Of a DNA stretch of 64,000 bases, positions 1-8,304 are shown in pieces. The notes beneath the pieces are model-generated. The model did not search any database. It was given only the letters and a program-made list of their open reading frames with translations, and had not been told where the DNA came from. How positions within the stretch are numbered: position 1 is the first letter of the stretch; each line of letters opens with the position of its first letter. Origin of the DNA: Pseudogracilibacillus sp037071985 (GTDB lineage: Bacteria; Bacillota; Bacilli; Bacillales; Amphibacillaceae). Location: the NCBI RefSeq assembly GCF_037071985.1, contig NZ_JAXHDF010000008.1, positions 1 through 64,000 on the forward strand, in the 5' to 3' direction. Position numbers and translations under genes: made by a program.

Positions 1-30
1 AAAAAAGCCGTTTTCTTGATTGAAAACGGC
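1..30 (-). terminator. codY intrinsic terminator
   Basis: A perfect 9-bp stem (gccgttttc / gaaaacggc) with a 6-nt loop sits just after the codY stop. On the minus strand it is followed by a run of six T at the window edge. This is a textbook rho-independent terminator that closes the xerC-hslV-hslU-codY transcription unit. Confidence 0.92.
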
Positions 31-45
31 TGGTTCTATAACAGA

Positions 46-825
46 TTAATTCGCTCTAATTTTCTCTAATTCGACTAAGAACTTCTCATTTAATACTTTA
101 ATATACGTACCTTTCATTCCAAGTGATCTAGACTCGATCACTCCTGCACTTTCTAATTTTCTTAATGCGTTAACAATAACGGAGCGAGTAATTCCTACTC
201 GATCTGCAATTTTACTTGCAACAAGTAAACCTTCTTTACCATTTAATTCCTCGAAAATATGGTCTATAGCTTCTAACTCACTGAATGAAAGTGAACTGAT
301 CGCCATTTGAACTACTGCTTTACTTCTTGCCTCTAGTTCAATTTCTTCAGCTCTTCCTTGTAAAATTTCCATTCCTACTACAGTAGCCCCATATTCCGCC
401 AAGATAAGATCATCATCATTAAAACTTTCAGTAAGTCTGCCTATAACTAACGTACCAAGTCGCTCTCCACCACCAATAATCGGAATAATTGTCGTTAAAC
501 CATCTTGAAAAAGTTCACGATTTTCATATGGAAAAACAGTATAAATACTATCTGTATCAATATTTGCAGTAGTTTCTTGAATATTAAGCAGTTCCTTTGT
601 ATATTCTTCTGGAAACTGTCTTTCCTCAAGCATTTTTTTCATACGCTCATTTTCAATTTCCTGATTAATTGCTACGCCAAGTAATTTACCTTTTCTGCTT
701 AGTACAAATACATTCCCATTTATTACTTCTGAAAGAGTTTTTGACATCTCATTAAAATTAACCGGTTTACCTGCAGCTTTTTGCAATAATGCGTTGATTA
801 TTCTTGTTCGTTCTAATAGATTCAT
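46..825 (-). CDS. codY: GTP-sensing global transcriptional repressor CodY
   Basis: CodY binds DNA when loaded with branched-chain amino acids and GTP, and represses stationary-phase, amino-acid and nutrient-uptake genes. The 259-residue product has the N-terminal GAF-type ligand domain (about residues 1-155, including the IIGGGERLGTL stretch). The C-terminal winged helix (about 200-250) carries the highly conserved ASKIADRVGITRS recognition motif. An ATG three codons upstream directly abuts the GGAGG, so I chose the inner ATG, 9 nt from GGAGG, giving the MNLLERTRIIN start seen in the family. It is last in the xerC-hslV-hslU-codY cluster, as in B. subtilis, and a terminator follows at once. 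The gap to hslU contains an imperfect inverted repeat that may be regulatory. I saw no clear CodY box there. Confidence 0.97.
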   Translation of the reverse strand: MNLLERTRIINALLQKAAGKPVNFNEMSKTLSEVINGNVFVLSRKGKLLGVAINQEIENERMKKMLEERQFPEEYTKELLNIQETTANIDTDSIYTVFPYENRELFQDGLTTIIPIIGGGERLGTLVIGRLTESFNDDDLILAEYGATVVGMEILQGRAEEIELEARSKAVVQMAISSLSFSELEAIDHIFEELNGKEGLLVASKIADRVGITRSVIVNALRKLESAGVIESRSLGMKGTYIKVLNEKFLVELEKIRAN

Positions 826-851
826 TACTTCCATCCTCCGTTAATGTTCAT

Positions 852-885
852 GTATTCTTATACACCACCATGTGGGATAGAATAC
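852..885. repeat. Imperfect inverted repeat upstream of codY
   Basis: Arms beginning GTATTCT and ending AGAATAC (about 9 bp, one mismatch) flank a short centre containing CACCACC. It lies in the 95-bp gap between hslU and codY, on the codY 5' side. It has no clear T-run, so it is more likely a leader structure or protein site than a terminator. Function unknown. Confidence 0.4.
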
Positions 886-920
886 ACTCTTTGTTTTATA
901 GTTCTATTTTTTTTCGATTT

Positions 921-2315
921 TTATAAAATAAATTGACTTAAATTTTTATCTTCTACAATATTGTTAAGTTTTTCATTTACATAGTCTGTAGTAATTTCTA
1001 CTGTTTCCAATGTTATACCTGGTGCCTCAAAAGATAAATCCTCTAATAGTTTTTCTAATATAGTGTGTAGTCTTCTTGCACCGATATTATCGGAATCTTG
1101 ATTTACCTGGTATGCAATTTCGGCTAGTCTATTTACAGCTTCGTCTGTAAACACAAGATTTATACCTTCTGTACTTAATAAAGCCTTATATTGCTTTAAT
1201 AATGCATTAGAAGGTTCCGTTAAAATTCGAACAAAATCTTCAACTGTTAATTTATTAAATTCTACTCGAACAGGAAACCTACCTTGTAATTCAGGGATTA
1301 AATCTGATGGCTTTGCCATATGAAAAGCTCCAGCTGCAAAAAATAGTATATGGTCTGTTTTTACAGGGCCATATTTCGTAATAACAGTTGATCCTTCAAC
1401 AATTGGTAAAATGTCTCGCTGAACTCCTTCTCTTGAAACGCCTGGACCTTGTTGATCTGCTCCAACAACTTTATCAATTTCATCAATAAATACTATTCCG
1501 GCTTGCTCCGCTCGATGTATCGCCTCTTGCTGAGCTTCTTCCATATCAATCATTTTCTGTGCTTCTTGCTGTGCTAGTACTTTTCTAGCTTCTTTTACCG
1601 GGAGTTTACGTTTTTTAACTTTACTCGGCAGTAGCTGCCCAAACGCATCTTGCATATTCATCCCCATTTGTTCCATACCCGAACCTTGCAACATATCAAA
1701 CATAGATGGGGCTTGCTCCTCGATCTCTACACTTACTATTTGATCTTCTAACTCGCCGAGTTCTAACATTTTTTTAATTCTTTGTCTTTTTTCAAAAACT
1801 TCAGTTTCTTGTTGGTCGGTTTCTTGATTTGTTTCATTATCTTCCATATTAGAAAATAACATCTCAAATGGGTTTTTCATTGTCTTCTGTTTCTTTGCTT
1901 GTGGAACAATTAGTTGAACTAACTTTTTATTCGCTTCTTCTGTAGCTTTATCTTTTACGGCTTCCATTTTTTCTTCCTTGACGATCCTCATTGCCATCTC
2001 AACTAAATCGCGAATCATCGACTCAACATCTCTACCGACATATCCCACTTCTGTAAATTTAGTCGCTTCAACTTTGACAAAAGGGGCCTTTACTAATTTC
2101 GCTAATCGTCTGGCAACTTCTGTCTTTCCAACTCCAGTAGGACCGATCATCAATATATTTTTCGGTACTACCTCATCTTTAATTGACTCATCCAACTTCA
2201 TTCTGCGATACCTATTTCGTAAAGCAACAGCAACAGATTTTTTTGCCTCTTGCTGACCGATTATATAACGGTCTAACTTCTCTAAAATTTCTCTAGGAGT
2301 ATAATTCACTTCCAT
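921..2315 (-). CDS. hslU: ATP-dependent protease ATPase subunit HslU (ClpY)
   Basis: AAA+ unfoldase that feeds substrates into the HslV peptidase in the cytoplasm. The 464-residue protein shows Walker A GPTGVGKT at 58-65, an inserted I-domain (roughly 110-240, rich in Glu/Gln and Met), Walker B GIVFIDEID, a sensor/arginine region (SDNIGARRLH) and the terminal LSQFIL tail that docks into HslV. AAGGAG lies 7-8 nt before the ATG. It is located directly after hslV and before codY, the standard Bacillus order. All expected motifs are intact. In Bacillus the gene is also called clpY or codX. Confidence 0.97.
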   Translation of the reverse strand: MEVNYTPREILEKLDRYIIGQQEAKKSVAVALRNRYRRMKLDESIKDEVVPKNILMIGPTGVGKTEVARRLAKLVKAPFVKVEATKFTEVGYVGRDVESMIRDLVEMAMRIVKEEKMEAVKDKATEEANKKLVQLIVPQAKKQKTMKNPFEMLFSNMEDNETNQETDQQETEVFEKRQRIKKMLELGELEDQIVSVEIEEQAPSMFDMLQGSGMEQMGMNMQDAFGQLLPSKVKKRKLPVKEARKVLAQQEAQKMIDMEEAQQEAIHRAEQAGIVFIDEIDKVVGADQQGPGVSREGVQRDILPIVEGSTVITKYGPVKTDHILFFAAGAFHMAKPSDLIPELQGRFPVRVEFNKLTVEDFVRILTEPSNALLKQYKALLSTEGINLVFTDEAVNRLAEIAYQVNQDSDNIGARRLHTILEKLLEDLSFEAPGITLETVEITTDYVNEKLNNIVEDKNLSQFIL

Positions 2316-2342
2316 TTAGTAAACTCCTTCCTATCGTAAGTA

Positions 2343-2891
2343 TTACGTTAAAACTTCAGTAGTTAAATGACCATTTGTGTATACACATATTTCACCAGCA
2401 ATTTGTAATGCCGCCTGAGCAATCTCTTTTGCTGATAACTGCGGAGAGTATTTTGCTAAAGCTCTCCCTGCACTTAATGCGAAATTACCACCTGATCCAA
2501 TTGCAAGTATTCCATCGTCAGGTTCAATCACTTCACCTGTTCCAGAAACTAAATACATTTGATCTTTATTCATCACAATAAGCATTGCTTCTAGCTGTCG
2601 CAACACTTTATCACTCCGCCATTCCTTAGCTAGTTCAACGGATGCCCTCATTAAATTACCATTGTATTCTTCAAGTTTACCTTCAAACTTCTCAAATAAA
2701 GTAAAAGCATCTGCTACAGAACCAGCAAATCCTGCAATTACTTGCCCTTTAAATAATGTTCGCACTTTTTTAGCTTTATGCTTCATCACAACCGTGTTAC
2801 CAAGAGTCACCTGTCCGTCACCACACATAGCACTTTCTCCATTGCGTTGTATGGCAAATATCGTTGTAGCATGCATTTGCTCACTCATCAT
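2343..2891 (-). CDS. hslV: ATP-dependent protease peptidase subunit HslV (ClpQ)
   Basis: Proteasome-beta-like peptidase that forms the core of the HslUV protease. It matches ClpQ/CodW throughout (FAGSVADAFTLFEKFE, EWRSDKVLRQLEAMLIV, GTGEVIEPDDGILAIGSGGN) and has the normal length of about 180 residues. The start is ambiguous between two adjacent ATG codons behind GGAGTGATGA. As in B. subtilis CodW, the protein does not begin at the Thr-Thr of enterobacterial HslV. It carries a short extension starting Met-Ser before ATTIF, so an N-terminal serine may act as the nucleophile. Here the extension appears one residue longer than in B. subtilis. It is cotranscribed with xerC and hslU. Confidence 0.95.
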   Translation of the reverse strand: MMSEQMHATTIFAIQRNGESAMCGDGQVTLGNTVVMKHKAKKVRTLFKGQVIAGFAGSVADAFTLFEKFEGKLEEYNGNLMRASVELAKEWRSDKVLRQLEAMLIVMNKDQMYLVSGTGEVIEPDDGILAIGSGGNFALSAGRALAKYSPQLSAKEIAQAALQIAGEICVYTNGHLTTEVLT

Positions 2892-2914
2892 TCATCACTC
2901 CTATACAGAAGATG

Positions 2915-3820
2915 TCATTTTTTCAGGTTAGCTCGTGGATGACTATGCATATATACATTTCTCAGCCTATCCTTTGTTACATGAGTGTAAATCTGGGTTG
3001 AAGATAAATTCTCGTGTCCCAACAATTCTTGAACTGAACGTAAGTCGGCTCCTTCATTTAATAAATGGGTCGCAAAAGTATGCCGTAGTTTATGAGGATG
3101 CATCTCTACGGTTAAAGAAGTCTTTTTAATCATATTGTTTAATATATAATGGATCCCTCTTGTTGTTATTGGATTGCCACGAGCGTTTAAAAAAACGTAC
3201 TCAGTTGTTTCCTTCGTCTTATTCAATAATTTAGGTCTTCCATCTTTAATATATGACTGTAAAGCTTCCTGTGCATATTGTCCAAATGGGATATACCTTT
3301 CTTTTCTACCTTTACCAAGAACATTTAACACTCCAATTGAAAAATCAATATTATGTAATTGAAGTCCTTTGCATTCACTAACCCGAATACCTGTCGCATA
3401 GATAACCTCAAGTAAAGCTTGATCTCTCAAGCCAAGGGGTGTATCTAAGTCATTCACCTCAAACAATTCAGACAATTCTTCACTGTAAAAGAAATTAGGA
3501 ATACGTTTATTTTGCTTAGGTAATGGGACGTGTATAAAGGGATTTTGGTTAATCAGTTGTTCAGTTTCTAAAAATTTATAAAATGATCTTAGGCAAGAAA
3601 GTGTCCTAGATATTGACCGTCTGCTTAATTTACGATTATATAATTCAGTTAAAAACAATCTAACTGTTTGTGGATTAACTTCATTTAATGCAGTAATTCC
3701 TTCTGTATCAAGGAATTTATAAAATAATAAAACATCATTTTGGTAAAAGGTAATCGTATATTCTGATGCGTTTCGTTCAACTTCAAGATATTGAATAAAC
3801 TTTTTAAGAACGTTATTCAA
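2915..3820 (-). CDS. xerC: Tyrosine recombinase XerC (CodV)
   Basis: Site-specific recombinase that, with XerD, resolves chromosome dimers at dif. The N-terminal SAM-like core-binding domain covers about 1-90. The catalytic domain shows ATGIRVSE (first Arg), HPHKLRHTFATHLL (His-x-x-Arg), GHENLSSTQIYTH (His and nucleophile Tyr) and a basic C-terminus. The open frame extends upstream to 3889, but that part does not resemble the family. A TTG at 3820 preceded by GGAGTG at 6-nt spacing gives 301 residues, the usual length, so I prefer it. It is first in the cluster with hslVU and codY. trmFO, its usual upstream neighbour in Bacillus, is absent. Confidence 0.93.
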   Translation of the reverse strand: MNNVLKKFIQYLEVERNASEYTITFYQNDVLLFYKFLDTEGITALNEVNPQTVRLFLTELYNRKLSRRSISRTLSCLRSFYKFLETEQLINQNPFIHVPLPKQNKRIPNFFYSEELSELFEVNDLDTPLGLRDQALLEVIYATGIRVSECKGLQLHNIDFSIGVLNVLGKGRKERYIPFGQYAQEALQSYIKDGRPKLLNKTKETTEYVFLNARGNPITTRGIHYILNNMIKKTSLTVEMHPHKLRHTFATHLLNEGADLRSVQELLGHENLSSTQIYTHVTKDRLRNVYMHSHPRANLKK

Positions 3821-3941
3821 AATAGACACTCCATCGATTGTAATAGTGAAGGACGATTCAATCATAACATATAAAAAAAACAGCTTCAATAAACTTAACT
3901 AAATTGTAACAAAATTCTGAATTGCTCTTACGAAAATAAAT

Positions 3942-3978
3942 GTTTGAGATACTATAATTTTTTTATAATATCCCAAAC
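3942..3978. repeat. AT-rich inverted repeat between topA and xerC
   Basis: Two arms of about 15 bp, starting GTTTG and ending CAAAC on the minus strand, pair with few mismatches around an A/T loop. No T-run follows on either strand, so the terminator role is weak. It occupies the 200-bp gap where trmFO would lie in B. subtilis and could be the topA 3' end or a leader structure for xerC. Confidence 0.45.
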
Positions 3979-4023
3979 AGAAATATTACTCCTCTACTAC
4001 CCATTAGTCAATTAAAATGCATA

Positions 4024-6102
4024 TTAAGATTGTACATTCTCTTTATAGTCACAATTACTACATTTTATTTGCACTTGTTTTTTAGATCGTTTTTCAACTA
4101 GGTAAGATTCACATTTAGGACAACTTCTTCCGACAGGTTTATCCCACGAAACAAACTCACACTCTGGATACGTATCACATCCATAGAACACTCGATTCTT
4201 CTTAGATTTACGTTCCACAATCTCGCCTGTTTTACATGACGGACAAGTAACCCCTATCTTTTTTAATATTGGTTTTGTATTTCTACAATCTGGAAAATTG
4301 GAGCATGCCATAAATTTCCCATATCTACCCATTTTAAATACCATTGGGTGACCACACTTTTCACAATCTATTCCAGCAGGCTCATCCTTAATCTCAATTG
4401 TTTTCATTTCTTCTTCGGCTTTTTCTAAACGGATATGAAAATCTTTGTAAAAATCATCGATAATATTAATCCAACCAATTTTTCCTTCTTCGATTAAGTC
4501 TAAATTACCCTCCATTAGTGCAGTAAAATCGACATTTGTTATTTCCGGAAAATATTCATTGACAAGGTCAATCACAATTTCTCCTAATTCTGTAGGTACA
4601 AAACGTCGATTATCAAGACTCACATAGCCTCTTCTCTGTATCGTATCAAGAGTCGGTGCATACGTAGACGGTCTACCAATCCCTTGCTTCTCCAATGTTC
4701 CGACCAGTGTAGCCTCTGTATATCTTGGCGGTGGTTGTGTGAAGTGTTGATTCGGCTTAACATCTTTAAAATCAACATATTCGCCTTCTATTAAATCAGG
4801 AAGATAATTTTCTTCTTCCTGCTTTTCATTATCGGTTCCTTCAATATAAACCCTCATAAAACCTTTAAATTTAATTTTTGAACCAGTTGCTCTAAACTCA
4901 ATACCATTATTCATTAAATGTACTGTCATCGTATCCATGACAGCCGGTGCCATTTGACTTGCTAAAAAACGTTCGTATATTAGCTTATATAATTTAAACT
5001 GGTCATTAGATAAAATTCCTTTTAAGGAAGCCGGTTCTCTTAGTACTGAGGTAGGTCTGATCGCCTCGTGAGCATCTTGAGCACCTTCTTTTTGTTTTCC
5101 CTTCTTTGTATAACCGACATACTGTTTTCCAAATTTGTCTTCAATGTACGCTGCAGCCTCGGTGGTAGCTGTTTCAGAAATACGAGTGGAGTCCGTACGC
5201 ATGTACGTAATTAACCCCGTTATTCCCCCTGCTTTTTTTCCTAAATCAATTCCTTCGTACAGTTGTTGAGCGACCATCATTGTTTTTCTTGCCCTGTAAT
5301 TTAATTTTCTAGCGGCTTCTTGTTGCAGTGTTGACGTTATGAATGGTCTGGCAGGATTTCTTTTTCTCTCACGTTTATTTACCTTTTCAATTTTAAATTG
5401 TTTGTCAGTTAACTGTTTCAAAATTTCCTTTACTTCAGTTTCATTTTTTAATTCTTGCTTTTTACCTTTTACCCCGTAGAATTTTCCAATAAAGTCATCT
5501 TTTTCTTTTAAGAAAGTTCCTTCAATTGACCAGTATTCTTCAGGAATAAAGTTTTTAATTTCATTTTCTCGATCGATAATCATTTTAACAGCTACTGATT
5601 GTACTCTACCAGCACTTAATCCTTTTTTTACTTTTTTCCATAGTAAAGGACTAATATTATACCCAACCAGTCGGTCCAAAATCCTTCTTGCTTGTTGTGC
5701 ATCAACTAAATCATAATCGATTTTTCGCGGATGTTTAAATGATTCTTTTATCGCATCTTTCGTTATTTCATTAAATACTACTCTACATTCAGAGTTTTCA
5801 TCCACATTTAGCGCATGGGCTAAATGCCAGGCAATCGCCTCACCTTCTCTGTCGGGGTCAGCTGCAAGATAAACTTTTTTTGCTTTTTTTGCCTCTTTAC
5901 GTAATTCTTTTAATATTTCACCTTTTCCTCTAATGGTAATATATTTAGGTTTATATTGTTCATTCACATCTACACCCATTTGACTCTTAGGCAAATCGCG
6001 TACATGTCCCATTGATGCTTTCACTTTATATTTTTTTCCTAAATATCGTTCTATCGTTTTTGCTTTTGCGGGTGATTCCACAATAACTAGATAATTTGAC
6101 AT
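4024..6102 (-). CDS. topA: DNA topoisomerase I
   Basis: Type IA topoisomerase that relaxes negative supercoils. Domains of the 692-residue protein: N-terminal Toprim (about 1-115) with the DPDREGEAIAWHL acidic motif; the IA core with the active-site tyrosine in GLITYMRTDSTR near residue 300; then three C-terminal four-cysteine zinc ribbons from about residue 580 (CEKCG...CSNFPDC, CPSC...CDTYPEC, CPKC...CSNC). Length and finger number match Bacillus TopA. A good sigma-A promoter lies upstream (6152-6180), so it can be transcribed separately from dprA. Confidence 0.97.
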   Translation of the reverse strand: MSNYLVIVESPAKAKTIERYLGKKYKVKASMGHVRDLPKSQMGVDVNEQYKPKYITIRGKGEILKELRKEAKKAKKVYLAADPDREGEAIAWHLAHALNVDENSECRVVFNEITKDAIKESFKHPRKIDYDLVDAQQARRILDRLVGYNISPLLWKKVKKGLSAGRVQSVAVKMIIDRENEIKNFIPEEYWSIEGTFLKEKDDFIGKFYGVKGKKQELKNETEVKEILKQLTDKQFKIEKVNKRERKRNPARPFITSTLQQEAARKLNYRARKTMMVAQQLYEGIDLGKKAGGITGLITYMRTDSTRISETATTEAAAYIEDKFGKQYVGYTKKGKQKEGAQDAHEAIRPTSVLREPASLKGILSNDQFKLYKLIYERFLASQMAPAVMDTMTVHLMNNGIEFRATGSKIKFKGFMRVYIEGTDNEKQEEENYLPDLIEGEYVDFKDVKPNQHFTQPPPRYTEATLVGTLEKQGIGRPSTYAPTLDTIQRRGYVSLDNRRFVPTELGEIVIDLVNEYFPEITNVDFTALMEGNLDLIEEGKIGWINIIDDFYKDFHIRLEKAEEEMKTIEIKDEPAGIDCEKCGHPMVFKMGRYGKFMACSNFPDCRNTKPILKKIGVTCPSCKTGEIVERKSKKNRVFYGCDTYPECEFVSWDKPVGRSCPKCESYLVEKRSKKQVQIKCSNCDYKENVQS

Positions 6103-6151
6103 ATTTACTCGTTCCTCCTATAAAGTTGAGGTAAATCAAGTTGTAGTTAGA

Positions 6152-6180
6152 AATATAACAATCCGATTATATAACGTCAA
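6152..6180 (-). promoter_or_regulatory. topA promoter, sigma-A type
   Basis: Minus-strand -35 TTGACG (6175-6180), 17-bp spacer and -10 TATATT (6152-6157), about 50 bp before the topA start. Near-consensus hexamers and ideal spacing. Confidence 0.7.
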
Positions 6181-6262
6181 TTTTAAATTTCAAATCTCCA
6201 CTTATAGTAAGGAGATAGATTTGTTTTGTCAAATATAGCGATTATTTATAAATAGATTGAAT

Positions 6263-6295
6263 GTATAAAAAAGGCCATTTATCCTTATTTTATAC
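6263..6295 (-). terminator. dprA downstream hairpin
   Basis: Stem GTATAAAA.AAGG / CCTTTTTTATAC with a loop of about 8 nt, 33 bp after the dprA stop. The stem itself supplies A and T tracts, so it could work for dprA and may be weakly bidirectional. No long T-run lies beyond it. Confidence 0.55.
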
Positions 6296-6327
6296 GGTTT
6301 ATCTTGAATTAATTCTTTTTGTGATTG

Positions 6328-7197
6328 TTACCAGTCTTCTAGAACATCATTCGCACACATTACCAATTTTGCTCCGTCTTGAATCATTTTATGACAACCT
6401 ACTGTTTGAGGGATATACGGAGAACCTGGTACAGCATAAACCTCTTTCCCTTGATCAAGTGCTTGCTCGACTGTAATTAGCGTCCCACTCTTTTCTGTCG
6501 CTTCAATCACTAAAGTCGCTTTACTTATTCCACTTATAATACGGTTTCTTTCCGGGAAATGATAACGTTTTGGGGCAATATTTGGAGGATACTCTGAAAT
6601 AACAAGCCCATTTCGTACTATATCTTTAAATAAAGGAATATTTCTCTTTGGATAAATATGATCAAACCCACTTCCTAATATAGAAATAGTTTTACGATTA
6701 TACTGAAGTGCAAGCTGATGTGCTAGACTGTCAACTCCATATGCTAGCCCACTGACAACTAACCAGTTTTTTTGTAATAAGGGACCTACAATGTGGAGTA
6801 ATTTATTAGGAGCTGTTTTGGAAGGATTTCTAGTGCCAATTACGCTGATGGAAGGTACGTGTTTACTTAAGGATGTATCTCCCAATGTATATAATACTAG
6901 TGGAGCGTCTTGAATATTTTTTAATAAAGGAGGATACTGTTCATCAAAAATTGTCAATATGGTACATGTTTTTTGATCTCTATTAATTGCTGCTTCTAAC
7001 TTATCGACATCTTTCAACCAAGTGAAAATGACATTCGCTTTTTTAATCGGAATTTTTAGAAGTTGGCTTATTTCAGAAGGTGTAAAGGAAAAAAAGGATA
7101 ATAAACTTTCATCGTATGTCATTACTTTATATATCATACGACGAGTGAGAGGCGGAACGCGGTGTAAATATAGTAATCTTTCTCTGATCTCTTCCAC
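6328..7197 (-). CDS. dprA: DNA-processing protein DprA (Smf)
   Basis: DprA protects incoming single-stranded DNA and loads RecA during natural transformation. The 289-residue protein has a short N-terminal helical region (about 1-75) followed by the Rossmann-like DprA core. Visible core motifs are SVIGTRNPS, VVSGLAYGVDSLAHQLAL, ILGSGFDHIYPKRN, ISEYPP and FPERNRIISGIS. Length is normal. It lies between sucD and topA as in B. subtilis. Its presence is consistent with competence capacity but does not prove it, since the gene is widespread. Confidence 0.95.
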   Translation of the reverse strand: MEEIRERLLYLHRVPPLTRRMIYKVMTYDESLLSFFSFTPSEISQLLKIPIKKANVIFTWLKDVDKLEAAINRDQKTCTILTIFDEQYPPLLKNIQDAPLVLYTLGDTSLSKHVPSISVIGTRNPSKTAPNKLLHIVGPLLQKNWLVVSGLAYGVDSLAHQLALQYNRKTISILGSGFDHIYPKRNIPLFKDIVRNGLVISEYPPNIAPKRYHFPERNRIISGISKATLVIEATEKSGTLITVEQALDQGKEVYAVPGSPYIPQTVGCHKMIQDGAKLVMCANDVLEDW

Positions 7198-7222
7198 TTA
7201 TTCACTTCCATTCTATATGAAT

Positions 7223-7247
7223 AGGAGAACCTTTTATAGGTTCTCCT
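7223..7247 (-). terminator. Hairpin between sucD and dprA
   Basis: Perfect 9-bp stem aggagaacc / ggttctcct with a 7-nt loop, in the 117-bp gap after sucD. The sequence past the stem on the minus strand is AT-rich but not a pure T-run, so termination may be partial and dprA may receive read-through. Confidence 0.6.
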
Positions 7248-7314
7248 TTAGATTAGCTTATCAAATATTAGTAATTTTGTTAAGAAAACATTCAAATACT
7301 TACAATTTCACCTT

Positions 7315-8217
7315 TTAGTGTGTTTTACACTTTTCTGCAAGGCCTGTCTCTTTTAAAAGACTGATCATAGTTTCGCCCATTTTAGCAGGTGATTCAGAGA
7401 CTTTGATGCCACACTCTGTCATGACACGTTTCTTTTCTTTTGCAGTTCCTTCCCCACCAGAAATAATTGCTCCAGCGTGGCCCATTCGTTTTCCTGGGGG
7501 AGCAGTTGCACCACCAATAAATCCAGCGACTGGTTTTTTCATATTTTCTTTGATCCATCTAGCTGCATCTTCTTCTGCAGTACCTCCGATTTCACCAATC
7601 ATCATAACTGCATATGTGTCTGGATCTTCGTTAAATTCTTTTAATACATCAATAAATGATGTCCCATTAACCGGGTCTCCTCCAATACCTACAGCAGTAG
7701 TTTGACCGTAACCAGCTTCGGACAACTGATGGACCGCTTCATATGTTAATGTTCCTGAACGTGAAACAACTCCAATATGGCCTTTTTTATGAATATAACC
7801 TGGCATAATACCTATTTTACATTCATCAGCTGTGATTAGTCCTGGACAGTTTGGCCCAATTAATCTAGTCTTTTTACCTTCCATATAATTCTTTACTTTA
7901 ATCATATCAGTAATTGGAATATGTTCTGTAATACAAATAGTCAATTCTAGCCCTGCATCTGTTGCTTCCATAATTGCATCAGCTGCAAATGGAGCTGGTA
8001 CGTAGATGATTGAAACAGTAGCGCCTGTTTCTTTGACTGCATCTTCAACCGTATTAAAAACTGGAACACCTAAAATAGTTGTGCCTCCTTTTGCTGGAGT
8101 CACTCCTCCTACGATTTTCGTACCGTATTTTAACATCTGTTCTGTATGGTCCATTCCAGCTGAACCAGTAATACCTTGAACAATTACTTTTGTATCTTTA
8201 TCGACATAAATACTCAT
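7315..8217 (-). CDS. sucD: Succinyl-CoA synthetase alpha subunit
   Basis: Alpha subunit of the TCA-cycle enzyme that converts succinyl-CoA to succinate with nucleoside triphosphate formation. The 300-residue protein shows the N-terminal CoA-binding Rossmann domain (VQGITGSAGMDHTEQML), the GIGGDPVNGTSFIDVL segment and the phospho-histidine loop GHAGAIISGGEGTAKEK. Length is exactly typical. It is preceded by sucC with an 87-bp gap, and both are read from the promoter ahead of sucC. Confidence 0.97.
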   Translation of the reverse strand: MSIYVDKDTKVIVQGITGSAGMDHTEQMLKYGTKIVGGVTPAKGGTTILGVPVFNTVEDAVKETGATVSIIYVPAPFAADAIMEATDAGLELTICITEHIPITDMIKVKNYMEGKKTRLIGPNCPGLITADECKIGIMPGYIHKKGHIGVVSRSGTLTYEAVHQLSEAGYGQTTAVGIGGDPVNGTSFIDVLKEFNEDPDTYAVMMIGEIGGTAEEDAARWIKENMKKPVAGFIGGATAPPGKRMGHAGAIISGGEGTAKEKKRVMTECGIKVSESPAKMGETMISLLKETGLAEKCKTH

Positions 8218-8304
8218 TCCGGAAACGTCCTTTCTGACTCTAAAATAGCTTTTGCGTCCAGTGTTTTATTTTAGTTTTATATTTTCGTAACAAGAAAACA
8301 ATTT

